From Cadophora sp. MPI-SDFR-AT-0126 (taxonomy: Eukaryota; Ascomycota; Leotiomycetes; Helotiales; Ploettnerulaceae), in contig JAGMVK010000002.1 in assembly GCA_020747065.1 (NCBI GenBank), forward strand, positions 2,232,001 through 2,296,000: 64,000 bases of DNA, read 5' to 3'. A program made the translations under genes and the position numbers. The notes beneath the pieces are model-generated. The model did no database searches. It was not told the origin of the DNA and worked only from the letters and a program-made list of their open reading frames with translations. Positions 35,531 to 48,231 of the stretch are shown here, piece by piece. Positions within the stretch are counted from its first letter, which is position 1. The number at the start of each line of letters is the position of its first letter.

Positions 35531-36573
35531 ATGACTGACAGTCCCAACGTATCTTCAACGGGGGACTGGGGAAGCCAGGAGCAGGACCAAGACGTGATTC
35601 TAGTATGTTGTATCTTTTTAATGCTACTTCCACGCTATAATTTTGCTGACGCTCACCGTAGATTGGAAGAGATACATCTGCTGAAGTTACCCCATTACAA
35701 CACCAATCCAGCACCGACAACCAGGAGGTCGGTATCCAGGAGCCTGATACCGAGGAGCTCAAGTTCACGTTGTTTCCCAAACTTCCAGTTGAGCTGCGAT
35801 TTAAGATCTGGAGGGACGCCCAACCTCATCCTCGCGTAATCGATATCATCTTCACCGAAGATAGCCCAAACCACAGCTTCTCCACGGCCACTCCACCCGT
35901 TCTCTTGTATGTCTGTCGGGAATCGAGATCAGAGACATTGAGGATATACAAAGGCGTCTCCAAACTCATGAAGTCGAGTACCGCAGATGTTCACCGTCCC
36001 ATTTATATCGACCCATTGGAGGACGTTCTTCTTATCGCCGACGATTGGAAGACTGCCCCTGCTGATCCCGACGGGTGGATACCTCTAGACAACATCGTCT
36101 CATGGTTAGACGAGGATATTCTCAAGGCACAAAAGCGTCTGGCTATAGGTCTAGCAATGTTAGATGATAATAGTCAAGCTCGGCCTCCACAACCTGCCTT
36201 ATTAGCTCTAGCTAAGTTCCAATCACTTGACTCTATGACTGCAGTTTTGTCACCGTATCGCCGACAAAGAAGTGCAACTGAGATTCTTTATCCATATGGT
36301 CTGAGGCCGCCCACCCCACCACTTCTTGCCCCGGATGAAGAGGCATGGTTTGCTATCTACCTCTCTCCGGACGTACAATATGCAAAGCCCGTATCGGAAG
36401 GTGGGGATCCTTACTTCGCTGAGCTTGATGAAGTAATGAACCTTCGAGAGGGTGAGGATAGGACTCGAGAGCTCGAGGATTTGTTGGAGGAGATGCAGGA
36501 TGAGCTAGACGTGGTGTCACTTGAAAATCCGAAGTGGAGAATGCCTCTTATGGGTGTCGCAGCTTTGCATTGA
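35531..36573 (+). CDS. 2EXR domain-containing protein
   Basis: 327 residues in two exons (35531-35602, 35662-36573; 59-nt GTATGT...GTAG intron, phase 0). The 2EXR signature appears near residues 58-80: FTLFPKLPVELRFKIWRDA followed by PRVIDIIF, then PPVLLYVCRESRSETL. This large Pezizomycotina family is of unknown function. The remainder has PIYIDPLEDVLLI and acidic coiled-coil-like sequence near the end (RELEDLLEEMQDELD). No membrane or signal segment is seen. Family membership is clear; the role is not known. Confidence 0.88.
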
Positions 36574-37018
36574 GAAGCAAGGGGTCTTGTTTGTGTGGGC
36601 ATGAACGGATGCAGGTGTGCTAAACAAACTTAGCATTACTGTAAGGTTGTGTATGGATTACGGATGGCTGGACATTATGACAAGGTTGCGTAGTTCGCGA
36701 AACGTATCTAGGCAAAGGTTGAGCTTACTGTATGGATTGCTACAAAGTCAATGTAATGGAGATCTCAAGTCAACTTCAAACTGTGATCTACTGACCTATT
36801 ATGCCCAGGGACTCCTCTCCGCTGCTCAACCATCGTTTCTCTTTGAGTCTTATCTTTTAGGAGTAAAACCCCTTCCAAGTCAGTCGTACCCACCGCTCTT
36901 CGTCACTTTAAATCATTATGATTGAGCCAGCTTCGAATCCCGCCACGCTAGACAGCCTATCTAAGTCATCAGCTCAAAGCACAAGCTCTTGAACACCTCT
37001 CTCTCCATACCCCATTAT
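36574..37018. other. Convergent intergenic region, 2EXR and aminopeptidase
   Basis: 445 bp between two converging stop codons. No feature is seen. Confidence 0.5.
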
Positions 37019-38944
37019 CTACCAAAACCAGCCCTCCCTCCTTTCCTCCTTAACACACACCTTCTCCACAATCACCCTCTCATCCAATCCCCTATTAATA
37101 ATCTCCAACGCCTCCTCCCCCTTCGGAATATCCCTCGTGATATTCTCATAGCCATCCTCCGTAACCAGGATATCGTCTTCAATCCTCACCCCGCCGACGG
37201 GATAGTACTTCTCGAGTAGGTCCTGGTTGATGTATTTTGAGATGCGCTCGTTCTGGAGCCAGACTTCTTCGATGGCGTAGCGGTTGAAATAGCTGGCGGG
37301 TGTTGTTAGTAGTGAAGATTCCAGATGAGATAACGCGGAAATGGGAGGTGGGAGTGGTGGGTGGGAACGATCGGAAGACTTACATTCCGGGCTCCACTGT
37401 AATGACCATGTTGGGCGCGAGAATCGGTGCTGCGAGCATGCTGGGCTTTTCGGTCATGAGGGAGAAGATGTTCGATTCGGTCATGAGGTCGGTTCCGAAG
37501 TTCTTGCTCAGTAAGAGATTGCCGCCGTCCCCTACGTCGTGCGTTTCGAGGCCGAGATAATCTAAATGTGTTAGCTACATAATTTTACCACAGTGTGGGG
37601 GAGCTTACGGCCCAAACCATGTGGTAAGAATGCAACGGACGCGCTAGCAGAGCGTATCTCTTCATATGATCCGTTATGCAGAAGGCCAAGCTCCATCAAA
37701 CCCTCCGTTGCAATGTCGTGAGCCTTTGCGTTGATCTTTCGATAATCAGCATGTGGCTTAACCATCTCTATACATTCCTCCTGCATTCTCGCAACGAGAT
37801 CATATATCTGCTTAGCCTCCGCACTATACTCCCCAGAAATCGGGAACGTCCTCGTAACATCCGAAGCATAGCAACTCCATTCACACCCGGCATCTAAACA
37901 AACCAACTGTCTTCCGTCTAAAGACTCGTTATTCTCGCTATAGTGAAGGGTGCTGGCATTCGGTCCAGAGCCTGCGATGATGCCATAAGCTTGCTGTTTT
38001 GCTTGATGAGCTACACATGTTGCCATGAAGACGGCTTCGATTTCGGACTCGTTCTTCAATGTCTTGAGATGTCTGAGGACGTTGATGTGGGCTTTTGCTG
38101 TGATGGAACATGCTTTCCTGATCATCTTAAGTTCATACGAGCTCTTGATTACTCTTGCCGCGTCCATGGCTAAAATTAGTCGTGTGCTGTCGAATCTGAC
38201 TTTCTTTTTACTGTCAGGCGAAGGTCTGAATATCCGGGATGCAAAGGGCTCGTAGTATTTGTGGAGCAAGAACACAGTTGGTGTCTTCTCAACGTTAATG
38301 AATTTCTGGACGTAATCATCGAGTCGGTTGATGTAGTCCACGTGGTCGAAATCGTATTTTGCTCTGATTTCTTCACGGCTGGGACTTGAGCCGTTGTAGA
38401 TTACTCGGAATCCGCTACTCGTAGGCGGTATCCATGCACAAAGTTGGTCTCGGGAAAGGTCGAAGGTGATGATACAATCGGGATTTGGTAGACCGCTAAG
38501 GTAGAAGAAGTATCGACGCTGGCGAAAGGCTACTGGCTCGTCTGAATCCTCGTAGTCTTTTGATGGGGTGCCAGGTAAGAACAGAAGCCCATGCTTGGCA
38601 TTGAGGTGCTTCGCAACTGATCTGGCATGTTTCTTGGCTAGATAGTAGATGTCAGTACTTCCTTCAGTGTCATGCTGAGTATTATGAAGGACAATGGGCA
38701 TGCCTGCACAAACTTGAGGGGAGCCATAGTCGACCAATGGTTGGGGAAGATGACCTCTCAACTCCGACACAGACGAAAGAAAAGCATACCAGGATATATA
38801 TCGGCTCGTGTCTTGCTTATAGACCTGCGAGAACGATTTCAGCAAGAAGTACACATCTCGCCAAGTAGAGTGAACCGTACACAACATCCCCAATGTCCTC
38901 CACATCAAAGCTCCAATCACTGTCTCGTGAGGTTGGTCTCTCAT
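37019..38944 (-). CDS. Xaa-Pro aminopeptidase/dipeptidase, M24B family
   Basis: 595 residues by this model, three exons: 38944-37609, 37561-37384 and 37292-37019. The N-terminal creatinase-like domain has [18 protein letters not shown]. The pita-bread domain has [19 protein letters not shown] (two metal Asp), [15 protein letters not shown] (metal His, joined across intron 1), ITVEPGIYF (Glu, joined across intron 2) and [10 protein letters not shown] (Glu). All five metal ligands of an M24B Mn-dependent peptidase are present. It removes N-terminal residues before Pro or splits Xaa-Pro dipeptides, probably in the cytosol. The first roughly 100 residues are uncertain: the frame opens at ATG 38944, but ATGs at 38957/38951 start another frame that could splice in. 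Confidence 0.85.
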
Positions 38945-39986
38945 CTACCATCTCCATCGCATTTGAATCCAATGTGTGCTTTAAATGAATTGACCGAAAG
39001 GGTGGGAATGGTTTTAAGTGGAGAGTGGACGATGATTGAGGTTGGATTTGGCTCGACACAGGGATGTCACGGGCCGGCCCAACTTTGAGGAGCACTCGGT
39101 CATGTGATGTGTCTTGGCAATGTTCTCGTTTTCTTGCGGAGCACTCCTCGCATTCATACATCTCTCGAGCTATTCCAAGGTCCCCAAATATTCAAAAAGC
39201 GACGGATAGTAGTTGGTTATAGATCGATTTAAAGTGGAAAAGAGGTTCCTTCAGAAAATAGACCTTTGGTCGGGATCAATTCAAATCGAAAGTGCACAAG
39301 CGTTTGTATCAACAACGAGCCAAGAAGTGTACACACTTACATGACGAGGTGTATTTCTGATACATTCGAACGCTTACTACTCATCAAGATCAAGTGCAGG
39401 ACCGGTACAGCGCAGTCTACATCATAACTCGCCGAAGTCAGCCAGCCTTGCCGCCAAACTCTTGAGAGTTTCGGAACCCTACGTTGCCTGTCACCAAAAC
39501 GAAGACGAGATCCATCGTACCCCTCGCACCTTCTCAGAAATTAATGATGCCTGTTGCAGATGTGTTTTGAGCGAGCCGCAAATGTGTTTATGCAAGAACA
39601 TTCGACGAAAGGGTGATTAAGTCCGAAAAACGCTACTTCATTGTGCCGGTTCATCCAGAATTGATACCGATCAGGGGATGTGAGGACAGTTCTGGGTTCC
39701 TACATATACGAATCGAAGTGCGGCCACAATCTCAACAGACTCATAATCATGGCATTTGAGAAGAACAATTATGTCTGTTTACTGGCAGACATTATCTCAA
39801 GAAATCTACTTCGCCAATTCGAATAGCTCAAGAGTTGAAAACGTTGTACAATGTTCTGGATGACTGATGTTTGCCCGGAGATACTAATTATCAAAACTTT
39901 TCCAAAAAATTCCAAGACTGACTAGGAATATTCTACCTAGTTCTTTCTAACAGTTGCAGATCCTTGCGAGTTGGCCTGCCACTCGC
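38945..39986. other. Intergenic region between aminopeptidase and rhodopsin-domain genes
   Basis: 1.0 kb. It contains possible 5' exon sequence of the aminopeptidase (ATG 38957) at its left edge. The rest shows no coding frame. Confidence 0.45.
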
Positions 39987-41459
39987 CTAGACGGTTTCAC
40001 GAGGATGCTTCTTTCTCTGCTCTTCATTGTAACAGTCTGTCTTCACAACGAGACTGTTCTCGCTCCCATCATAACTCGGCCTCAATTCCCTCTGCAAATA
40101 TACAGTTTGCTCAATCTTGATATTTCCTCCTGAGCCTCCAATGTTGTTTCTCTTGTTTGCCACCGATGTTTCTGAGTCAACTCTACTTTTATTCGCCGCT
40201 CCAACTCCGTTCTTCAATTCAAAATTACCGTCGTAGTTCACGTCGGAGAGGTTGTTCATGTTCGAGCGATTGCCGCGAGTGCTGAGATTCGAGAGCAGAC
40301 CAGGGAGTACACGAGTGATGAGAGGTTTTATTGCGGGGAGAGAGGCGCATGCTATCGCGACGTTGATTTCGATTCCCGACCAGATTCCTGCATTTACACC
40401 ATCCACTTCTTTGTGTTAGTCGGCGTATGGACTTTTGCATGGGACAGCTTACATGTGGTGTCCGTAGAGACGGATATTTCGTAGAGACTCTTCAGCCGAA
40501 TGACACTGGTAACACAGACAAAAGCACCAAATCCAAATACAAACATGAGACCGATCTTCTGCTTTTTCGGAAGCTGTAGTTGCTTCAAAAGCGGCATGGG
40601 GATGGAGAAGATCAAGATGTCAGTCGCGATGTTGAGCGCGGCGTTCGAGAACCAGAACGCTGTCTTTTCCATGCAGTGTACTGATATTCCAGTATTCCAG
40701 AAGTTTGAAACCGGAATGCACATGAATGCTGATCCTATACGAAAGACTCGTTAGCGATGTCTTTTCCCAGTGGTTCTTGAATTCTCCAGGCAATCAGGAT
40801 ACGGTCGGCTTGGTGTTCGCTTACCTAGGACTGCCCAGCAGCCGTAGACAATCAACACTCCAATCATGATGTTACAAAGCCTGACGACTTTCTGCGTCGT
40901 GAAAATGCGACGGTATTGACAAACGATCGAGATTTTTGTCAGCACAAGCGCAAGGTTGTATGTAGGGATAGTAGCCCATAGGCACTGCGCAGATGTTACT
41001 GGACGTTCAATGGTAGGCTCAAGGGAAATATACCTGCAAGAATCTGATAAGCGTTTCTTGCGAAAGCGAAAGGAATGGTCGACCAAGACCATTCTTGATC
41101 TCTAAAAGGGTTGTTAGGGGATGTAGATCCAGAAACTTGAGTACGTTTCGACTCACGGAGAAATATGACTACACAGAAGCTGATGGATGCAACCTATTCA
41201 AGTATCAGTCAAACCACTGAAGAAAGGTGACCAAAGACTATACCATCGCTCCTGCCATGAGATAATCATCTAAATAACAGAGATTTATCAGCATCATCTC
41301 TGTGTAGCGTGTGCATTGGCGAAGTGACTTACCTGCTCCAGCATTTTTGATCAAGAAAATCCGCGTGTAAAGTCTGAGACAGACAATCACAAACGCTATT
41401 GTGGTGAATAGAAGGCTGGTGACCACCGCTGGGACGCAAGTAGCAACTATTTCGAACAT
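39987..41459 (-). CDS. Rhodopsin-domain (PTH11-like) integral membrane protein
   Basis: 372 residues in seven exons: 41459-41333, 41269-41244, 41193-41157, 41101-41034, 40984-40825, 40734-40453 and 40405-39987. Seven hydrophobic segments can be followed, e.g. VPAVVTSLLFTTIAFVIV, GAMVASISFCVVIF, IPTYNLALVLTKISIV, NIMIGVLIVYGCWAVL, IATDILIFSIPMPLL, IGLMFVFGFGAFVCVTSV and WSGIEINVAIACASLP. DDYLM after the first helix, FW near helix 5 and SGIEINVAIACASLPAIKPL are signatures of the fungal 'Rhodopsin domain' (PTH11-related) family, putative plasma-membrane receptors. The polar tail after residue 300 is cytosolic and disordered. No CFEM domain precedes the helices. Two very small exons (26 and 37 nt) make it easy to mis-annotate. 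Acceptor AAG at 40406 is chosen to avoid stops. Confidence 0.85.
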
Positions 41460-42943
41460 GATTATAGCTGAGATCTTGTCGTTCTACCAGATATGAGTGG
41501 ATTGGACGTAGTGGGGAGAGGTGAAGTACTTGTTGATCGATGCCATATTCATCATTCAAGGTAGAGGGGACATCTTCTTTGCCAGTGCGCACTATCTCCC
41601 CAGCTTGACCTCACCCCTTTCTACAAGGATTTGATGCAGGTACGTAACTTCTAGCCCGAAAGGTCCCCAAGTTACTCCGTATAGGTCAGGGTTCTCATTC
41701 GTCCCCTTCCAGAAGGACCTCAACCGAGCCCTGGAATTCGATTCACGGCGCTGGATCCAATCACTCAACTACACTCAAGCTAGGTAGCTGAATCTGCTCA
41801 CTTCCGTTGCATTGATGAAATGGTTCGATCCGCCTCCTCGTCCCAGAACTTCTGTTCCCGACTGTTGAACATGGGTGTCTTCTTCCTTGTTGAAACTTCG
41901 CTTGACGGGCATGCTTCCTTTTCCTAGCTTGGGTCGCGATTTTGTCGTCCACTATGCAGCTTGGAATCCTTGCATGTGAAATCTCGGGACAATGATGGGC
42001 ATGGGTTGGCACTATCAACGAGTGCTCGATCTGCGTTGCTGCAGGAGCTCGACGGTTGAGTGTCGACCCGGCTTCAAGAGTTCGAGATGGAAATTCTGGG
42101 ATTAGTCGATTGATGCCTCTCTGCCCAAGTATCAATATCGTATTTCCATTAACCTCCATCCAAATATCGTGAAGCCACAGCAACAACATTACAAAATACA
42201 GCTCCCAATATGGATACAACAACGCGTCACAGAGAGAAAGGAAATGAAATCCGTGTGAAAATAGTTGACCCCCACAGGAAGACATGACCTGTGCGATTAG
42301 ACGATTCTCCATGGGGCGTTCATGTTTTCTTTTTAGAAGGATGCTACCGGTGCCGGGGCAGTGATCCGGCGGCGAGGAGCCGCTATCTGCAGTGCCAAGG
42401 GATCCTTGTTTTCATGTTCCCCCTGTTTTCTTCGCTACTCGCTTAGCCAGTGACAGGAGGAGCTAGCCTCCTCAACGGACGAGAACGGGGTAGGTTGACA
42501 TGCCCCATGAATATTCCTCGCCATGCCCATGTCACTGTCTGTGCCTTAGACGCACAGTTGTGGAACGATTTTTTATTGCCCCAACAGGGCATTATATCGC
42601 CGATTTGATGTTGCTTGCTCGATACCTGCTAGTCCAGATGAGTTCGACTCAACCGTATCGGTAGAGCAGGTACTAGAGAGGTGTCCTGCAAACAGTGGGC
42701 TCCTTGCTCGTAGACTCTACTTGTTCGCAGTACAGTGGCAAATTGGGATGCACTGTACATCTTGACTGGGTCAATATCAGATATGGGTTTTCGGATCTGT
42801 TTATCATAGCCAGATTATATTGTATAGAGTGGGTGACCAGTAGTCTTTTAAGCTGCAGAAATTGAAATAAAAGTTGAGCCAACCACTTAAAATGCCACCG
42901 ATAGTCAGTGAGGCCTTCTATGGGCGGTCTGTGGAAGAAGAGC
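41460..42943. other. Intergenic region between rhodopsin-domain and MFS genes
   Basis: 1.5 kb. A minus-strand frame of 183 codons at 41761-42312 lacks domains and is not called a gene. No repeat or RNA gene is seen. Confidence 0.45.
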
Positions 42944-44970
42944 TTATGATGACTTGGTAGAATATAGATCTTCCTCCTTCTCTGCCGGTGCATCAATTCG
43001 CATGTTGAACTCTTTTACGGGATCGACGAGGAACATAGCGGCTGAAAACTGTTAGGTTTTCCATACAGAAAGGATGAAGGATAATGTGGCTTACAAATGG
43101 CAGCAACAACAGTGAAACAGCCTGCTGCGATCCAAACATATCTAAATCCAATACTGAACGCCTCGAATAGCCCACCAACACCAGCGCCAATGATTTGTGG
43201 AGTGACGCCTGGAATATCGGCGAGAGCAGCTGTATCGCTGGAAGCGAGAGCGCCAATGAAAGCCGGCAAGGAGGTCGCAGGAAGACCGAGAGGTAGAACG
43301 GCACCAGCGATCTTGGTACCCAGGTTGGCAGAGAATTTGCCGGTGAAGATGGCGTTGTCTAGTGTGAAAGTGATCAGCTAAAGTATGGCAAAGCGAATCA
43401 CGAAGAGACTTACAGATTGCGAGACCAATACTGCCGCCCAAAGACCGCACGCCTATCAACAGGCCGGAGGTAATGGAAATCATCTCTGGAGGAGTGCTCA
43501 GTTGTGCAGCAGTGATTATTGCACACAAAGCTATTCCGAGGCCACATCCAAGTAGCACTGGATATCCCCAAACCGCATCCGAGGACGCTGGAGTGCTGGT
43601 TGCCATACAAATAAAGAATGCAATCATGAAGCAGAATGCAATGACAGTCGGGTATCGAACTTGCTTGGTACTGGAACAGTACGCACCGGCCAGGACTGCG
43701 GACAACGCATACAAGATGAAGTTGATTCCGTATCGGATACCTGTCCGCAGAGGATCGGTTTCGTACAAGGCGCTGACCTGGAATGCAAAGTAGTTGTTTG
43801 CTGCGAAGAACGAAATTCCTTCGACGAAGACGCAGACTAGGGCAATCACGAAGTTCCATCCGTTCTTGAAGAGATCGTGGTGAAACATCCCGTCAGTCTT
43901 GAACTTTGTCTCGTACACTACCAAGCATAATATCAAGACGATACCAATGATGAACGGCGCAAGGATATGCGCATCTTTCCAGCTGAATGGATTTTGAGAC
44001 CAAGAAAGTCCCATACTGAATAATACCAATCCTGAGGTAAACAGGAAATACCCAATCCAATCGAGCTTTCGTAATTTTTCGCCATGAGTAAGTCCGATCT
44101 GAGATTTCTGTGGAGGTGGGTTGTAGAGAATCGCGCTGATCCTCAGTTAGCATACTTATTCACGAAGAGACTTTCTCCTAGAGGATTGATAGAAGCGAAA
44201 CAAATAGGAACACTCACCAGAGAGCCGTAGCAACAAAATAGAGTGCGAATGACATGTACCAATAGTTTCTAAATCCACCAGGCTTGCTATTCCTTGTCAT
44301 GGCTCCTCCAACAAGCAATGCAGTCAATCCGCCGAGAGCTGCTGCGACATTATCTGCTGCTTGTGCGTAAGGTCGATACTTTCGAGGCAGGACTTCAGAT
44401 GCTACGGCATGCAGCAGCGGCTGGGCTCCGTATGATACTCCAGTGATGACTTCACCTGCAATTGCCATATTCATAGAAGTTGCCCGTGCAACTATGATGG
44501 AGCCAACGGCACCGAATCCGGTAAGAATGATGAGAAACCATCGTCTTCCCCAGTAATCGGCTGCTTGAGACACTGGGGGACTGAGTACGGTGGTGAGAAT
44601 CGCGACAGAGGAAGTCAACCAAACACTCTTCGAGGAACCACCGAGGACAGCAGAGATATCTTGAGCACGCTACTGGTGCATTAGAACATATTCGCGTACT
44701 CAGAGGCATGAGGAAACTTACAGCTCCAGCTCCCACAACATTGATAAGCTGGGCAAAGTAAATCAGGCACACCGCAAATACAACCAAGAACGTCTTTGCA
44801 TGCAAGTGCGGAACAGGTTCCTGTGTATCCTCAATACTGGATATTGGCTCTTCGGGCTTTTCGTGGTCGGGCTCAGATGATTGAGGCCTTTGGACATCTC
44901 CAACTGGCTCGTTGCTCACCTGAGTGGCAACCTGAGAACCACCTTGCTTTTCCTTGATCTCGTCCGTCAT
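42944..44970 (-). CDS. MFS transporter, TRI12/DHA3-like 14-helix pump
   Basis: 594 residues in five exons: 44970-44722, 44669-44218, 44135-43414, 43358-43095 and 43041-42944. A polar acidic N-terminus of about 60 residues precedes the first helix (TFLVVFAVCLIYFAQLINVV). The loop 2/3 signature is AADYWGRRWFLII, followed by GEVITGVSYGAQPLLHAVASEVLPRKYRPYAQ, similar to the TRI12/siderophore-transporter branch. LDWIGYFLFTSGLVLF and further helices bring the count to about 14. Such proteins export toxic metabolites or import siderophores at the plasma membrane by proton exchange. ATG 44970 is preferred over the in-frame upstream ATG at 45054 because the intervening segment is atypical. It is divergent from the FAD monooxygenase. 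Confidence 0.88.
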
Positions 44971-46595
44971 CTTACTATAGGTTGCGACTGAAGGTAGCAA
45001 AGTAAACAAAACACATGAACGGGCAAAATCAAAAGAATGACAGCCAAACGACAAAGTCGGAAAAGGATTGAGTCTATCCTTTGATTGAAAGGTTTCAATT
45101 TGTCCAGAAGAGTCGGGACTGCTACATGCTAGACATCGGTTATCTCATTGGCATTGATTGGAAGAGCCTAGCACCCTCCCAAGAGGTGGGCCTAGAAATT
45201 TTAAACCATTGATGCACACCCTGGCCGGCAGCACCCCCAAAGCTTCTGCAGCTTTTCTCCTGACATCACTGGGGTCTGGGAAACCACTAGTATCGATTAG
45301 TGGGGCACAAAAGTGTCAACTCGTTTCTGCATCGGAGTGAACCAGCTGGGGTCCTAGTTCTTCGTAGCAATGTGTCTTTGGCAATTTTGGCCAGTATTTT
45401 CATCCTAGCAGAAACGTGAACCTCAAGGGGCTCTCCGCCAGCATCGCACACGTAACAGAATCTGCAATGCAAATTGCCTTGGCGACAAATTTCCATACTG
45501 AAAGGTCTTTGAGAGTCTGGGATGGGCCAACGTGAGGATCAAACGTATTCAGGTATTCTGTTTTGAGTTCTCGATGGTGGACTCGCTAAGCAGGCTCCAT
45601 GTCAAGTCTGCCCATTTCTGTTGCGTATTCCCCATCCCGTCACAATTCGAAGCCCTTGCTTGATTCCCTCGTCTATTCCGTATTTTGAAAGATACCCGGT
45701 AAGACCACCCTGTTAAAGCCTCCGTAAAGGATTCCAGATCTTGGAAACCAGCACCCAGGGTAGAAGAACCAACAGATCGAGAAGCAATGGCAAGGGCTGT
45801 CTTATCTCTGCCACATCGAACGAAAGCTGCAGCTTTTGGAAGGAGGAAAAAAGAACGGAGGACGTTAAAGCAAGCAAGTGCGACGAGTCCACCATGTGCC
45901 TCAATTTGTGACACAGACCGGGCCAACCCGTCCCCTGCAAAAAGTTGTCGTCCACCGGAAGTCCACTCCCGCTGGCGAGGACCCCTGACTTTTAGCGAGG
46001 GTCCTGGTCTAGGCGGAGGATAGCTCGAAGTAGCGAGATGCATGATACCCCCGGGTGACAGTGAAATGGCTGCGGCGTAAACAAATAAATACTCGTGCGG
46101 ATGTACTGACAACTTGGATTCATAGCATGTGCTAGATGGTTTGCGCAGTGTTTGTCGGATCTCAAGTTGGACGCAGGAACTGTAACCAACAGTGGCGTTT
46201 GTTTTCTTTGGGTACATCTTGCTCTGTTTTCGGTACGAAGTGACATCCACCCCGCACGGCACATGCTGGTTATTCCAACCAACAGTACGAACCCCTTGTA
46301 AACCTCGATCTACCTTCCCTGTAGTCTCGGGGACTTTCGATTGCTCAAGGGCAAGACCCTGTAACTGGTAGTGAGGCGTTCAATCGAACCATGGCCATGG
46401 ATTAGCCCGGAAATGATTCTCTTTCCAGAGGCACACGCATGAAGCTGCATGGGAGGCGCAAGCTCATCTCGATCCTTGCACCATCCTTTGATGAATATCA
46501 GCTTTGTCCATACTAGTGTTGTAGTGGATGTACGTCTGCCATCACAGACGTTGCTGTCTCTTCTTCACACCAAGCCATTTACCTTCGTCGACGCC
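44971..46595. promoter_or_regulatory. Shared divergent promoter region, MFS pump and monooxygenase
   Basis: 1.6 kb between the two start codons. A perfect 7-bp inverted repeat AGGACCC...GGGTCCT spans 45978-46005 with a 14-bp centre. A 237-codon minus-strand frame (45549-46262) has no domain and is not called. Co-regulation of the flanking genes is inference from the divergent layout. Confidence 0.4.
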
Positions 46596-48231
46596 ATGTC
46601 AGCCGAAGCCAATCCATTAACCATCCTCATCGTAGGTGCAGGTATCGCAGGGTTCTCAGCGGCCATTTCATGTCGTCGAGCCGGCCACAATGTTCAGCTA
46701 TTCGATCGTTCGGCACTCAATAATGAACTCGGAGCTGCTATTCATGTTTGCCCAAATGCTTCTCGGGGACTTCTAGCATGGGGCATGGATCCTGTGAGAG
46801 CACGGTTCGTGACTTGCAAGAAGAGTTTTAGAGCTCATGGGAAGACGCTGGAAAAGTTCCATGAGGCTGACGATAGCTATATCACGGAGAAGTTTGGATC
46901 GCCGTGGTTCCTTGCTCATCGGGTTGATCTGCATGAGGAATTGAAGCTATTAGCTACACAGCAGGAAGGAGGGGGGAAGCCTGCTGTTGTCCATCTGAGA
47001 TCCGAAGTAGTGAAATACGTACGTCTTTTCCGCAATTCAAGCCGTGTGATGACGAAGGCTGAGCCGTGACCTTGAGGATACCGAAGCTGGTACAATATTC
47101 CTCGCCAATGGCAAAACCTTCACCGGGGACTTGATTATTGCTGCAGACGGTGTACATACTGGGTGAGTTTCTCTCAGCCCAGAGCCTTTGTGTAGCAGCA
47201 GTTTCAGAACTGCTCGAAATCCCATTGTTTGAATAATCTGAGGACGGCATGCTCACAAACTGATAGAGCGGTCGAAGCCATCCTCGGGAGCCCAAATCGT
47301 GCATGGCCAACCACCAACTACAACTTCGCATATCGCTTTCTGATTCCAACCAAAGAGCTTGCAGCAGATCCGGAAACAGTGCAATTTACCGAAGATGACG
47401 ACGGGAGAATGAAATTTATCGTCGAAGAAGGTCGGCGTTTGGTCTGGTATCCTTGCCGGAACAACGAAATCCACAACTTCGTTTGCATCTTCTATAGCGA
47501 CTCCCAAAATTATCACGAGGGATGGGACACTTATTGTGACCCAGCGGCGGTGCTCGAAACATATGATGGCTTTCATCCAGCTGTCATGGCGGTTCTGAAG
47601 TAAGCATGCCGAAACAATTATTCTTACAGCTTCATTGATGTTGTCGACAGGAAAGCAAAGGATGTCAAGCAATGGCCACTCCTCTTCCGAGCACCCATAT
47701 CGTCCTGGCACAAAGGTAAACTCGTCGTGGTCGGCGATGCAGCACATCCTATGCTACCCCGTAAGTCATCGTCTAGCTCCGTTATATAAACAATAAACTA
47801 AGATCTGCAACGAAGATCAAGGACAAGGCGGTGCCCAAGCCATCGAGGACTCGGTTGCATTGGGAATCGCATTGACGGGATGTACGCCTGAGATTCTGGA
47901 AAGCCGATTGAAGATCTTCGAAGAAGTGAGGATGAATAGAGCAAGCGTAATGCAAATCTTCTCGAATGCTGGACAAGATGAACCAGATCGCATCCGAGCA
48001 GAGGCAGCAAAATTCATTCCTGCAGATGAAGTGCCTAGTAAGTGCATTCTCCTTCAATATGGACATTTGCTGACACTGATATCGCTAGAAAACCCAGAAG
48101 AGTTTTTCAAGTATAATTTTGGGTACGACATTGTGAAGGACAGTACGCAAGCTATGCAGAGAGCGGATGCGACTTGGAGGCTTCCTGAGAAGTTCTTCGA
48201 GAAGACACCAGGGGCAGGTGTGTATCCTTAG
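46596..48231 (+). CDS. FAD-dependent monooxygenase (salicylate hydroxylase-like)
   Basis: 438 residues in six exons: 46596-47018, 47077-47162, 47267-47599, 47651-47760, 47816-48037 and 48089-48231. The ADP-binding GxGxxG is at the N-terminus (LIVGAGIAGFSAAISCRRAG). IIAADGVHT gives the DG motif, and [29 protein letters not shown] the second FAD motif, the last joined across intron 4. These are the marks of class A flavoprotein monooxygenases that hydroxylate aromatic rings using NAD(P)H and O2. ATG 46596 starts immediately before the nucleotide-binding fold; the in-frame upstream frame looks like leader. The acceptor at 47076 is chosen because earlier AGs leave a stop. The C-terminus is conventional. 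The substrate is unknown, but the adjacent pump suggests metabolism of an exported or toxic aromatic. Confidence 0.9.

Noticed and set aside
41761..42312. 183-codon minus-strand frame upstream of the rhodopsin-domain gene
   Set aside because: Mixed composition without domain; adjacent frames overlap and no transcript signals are clear.
45549..46262. 237-codon minus-strand frame between MFS and monooxygenase genes
   Set aside because: No recognisable domain or splice support; it overlaps several other open frames in a promoter region. Could be reconsidered if transcribed.
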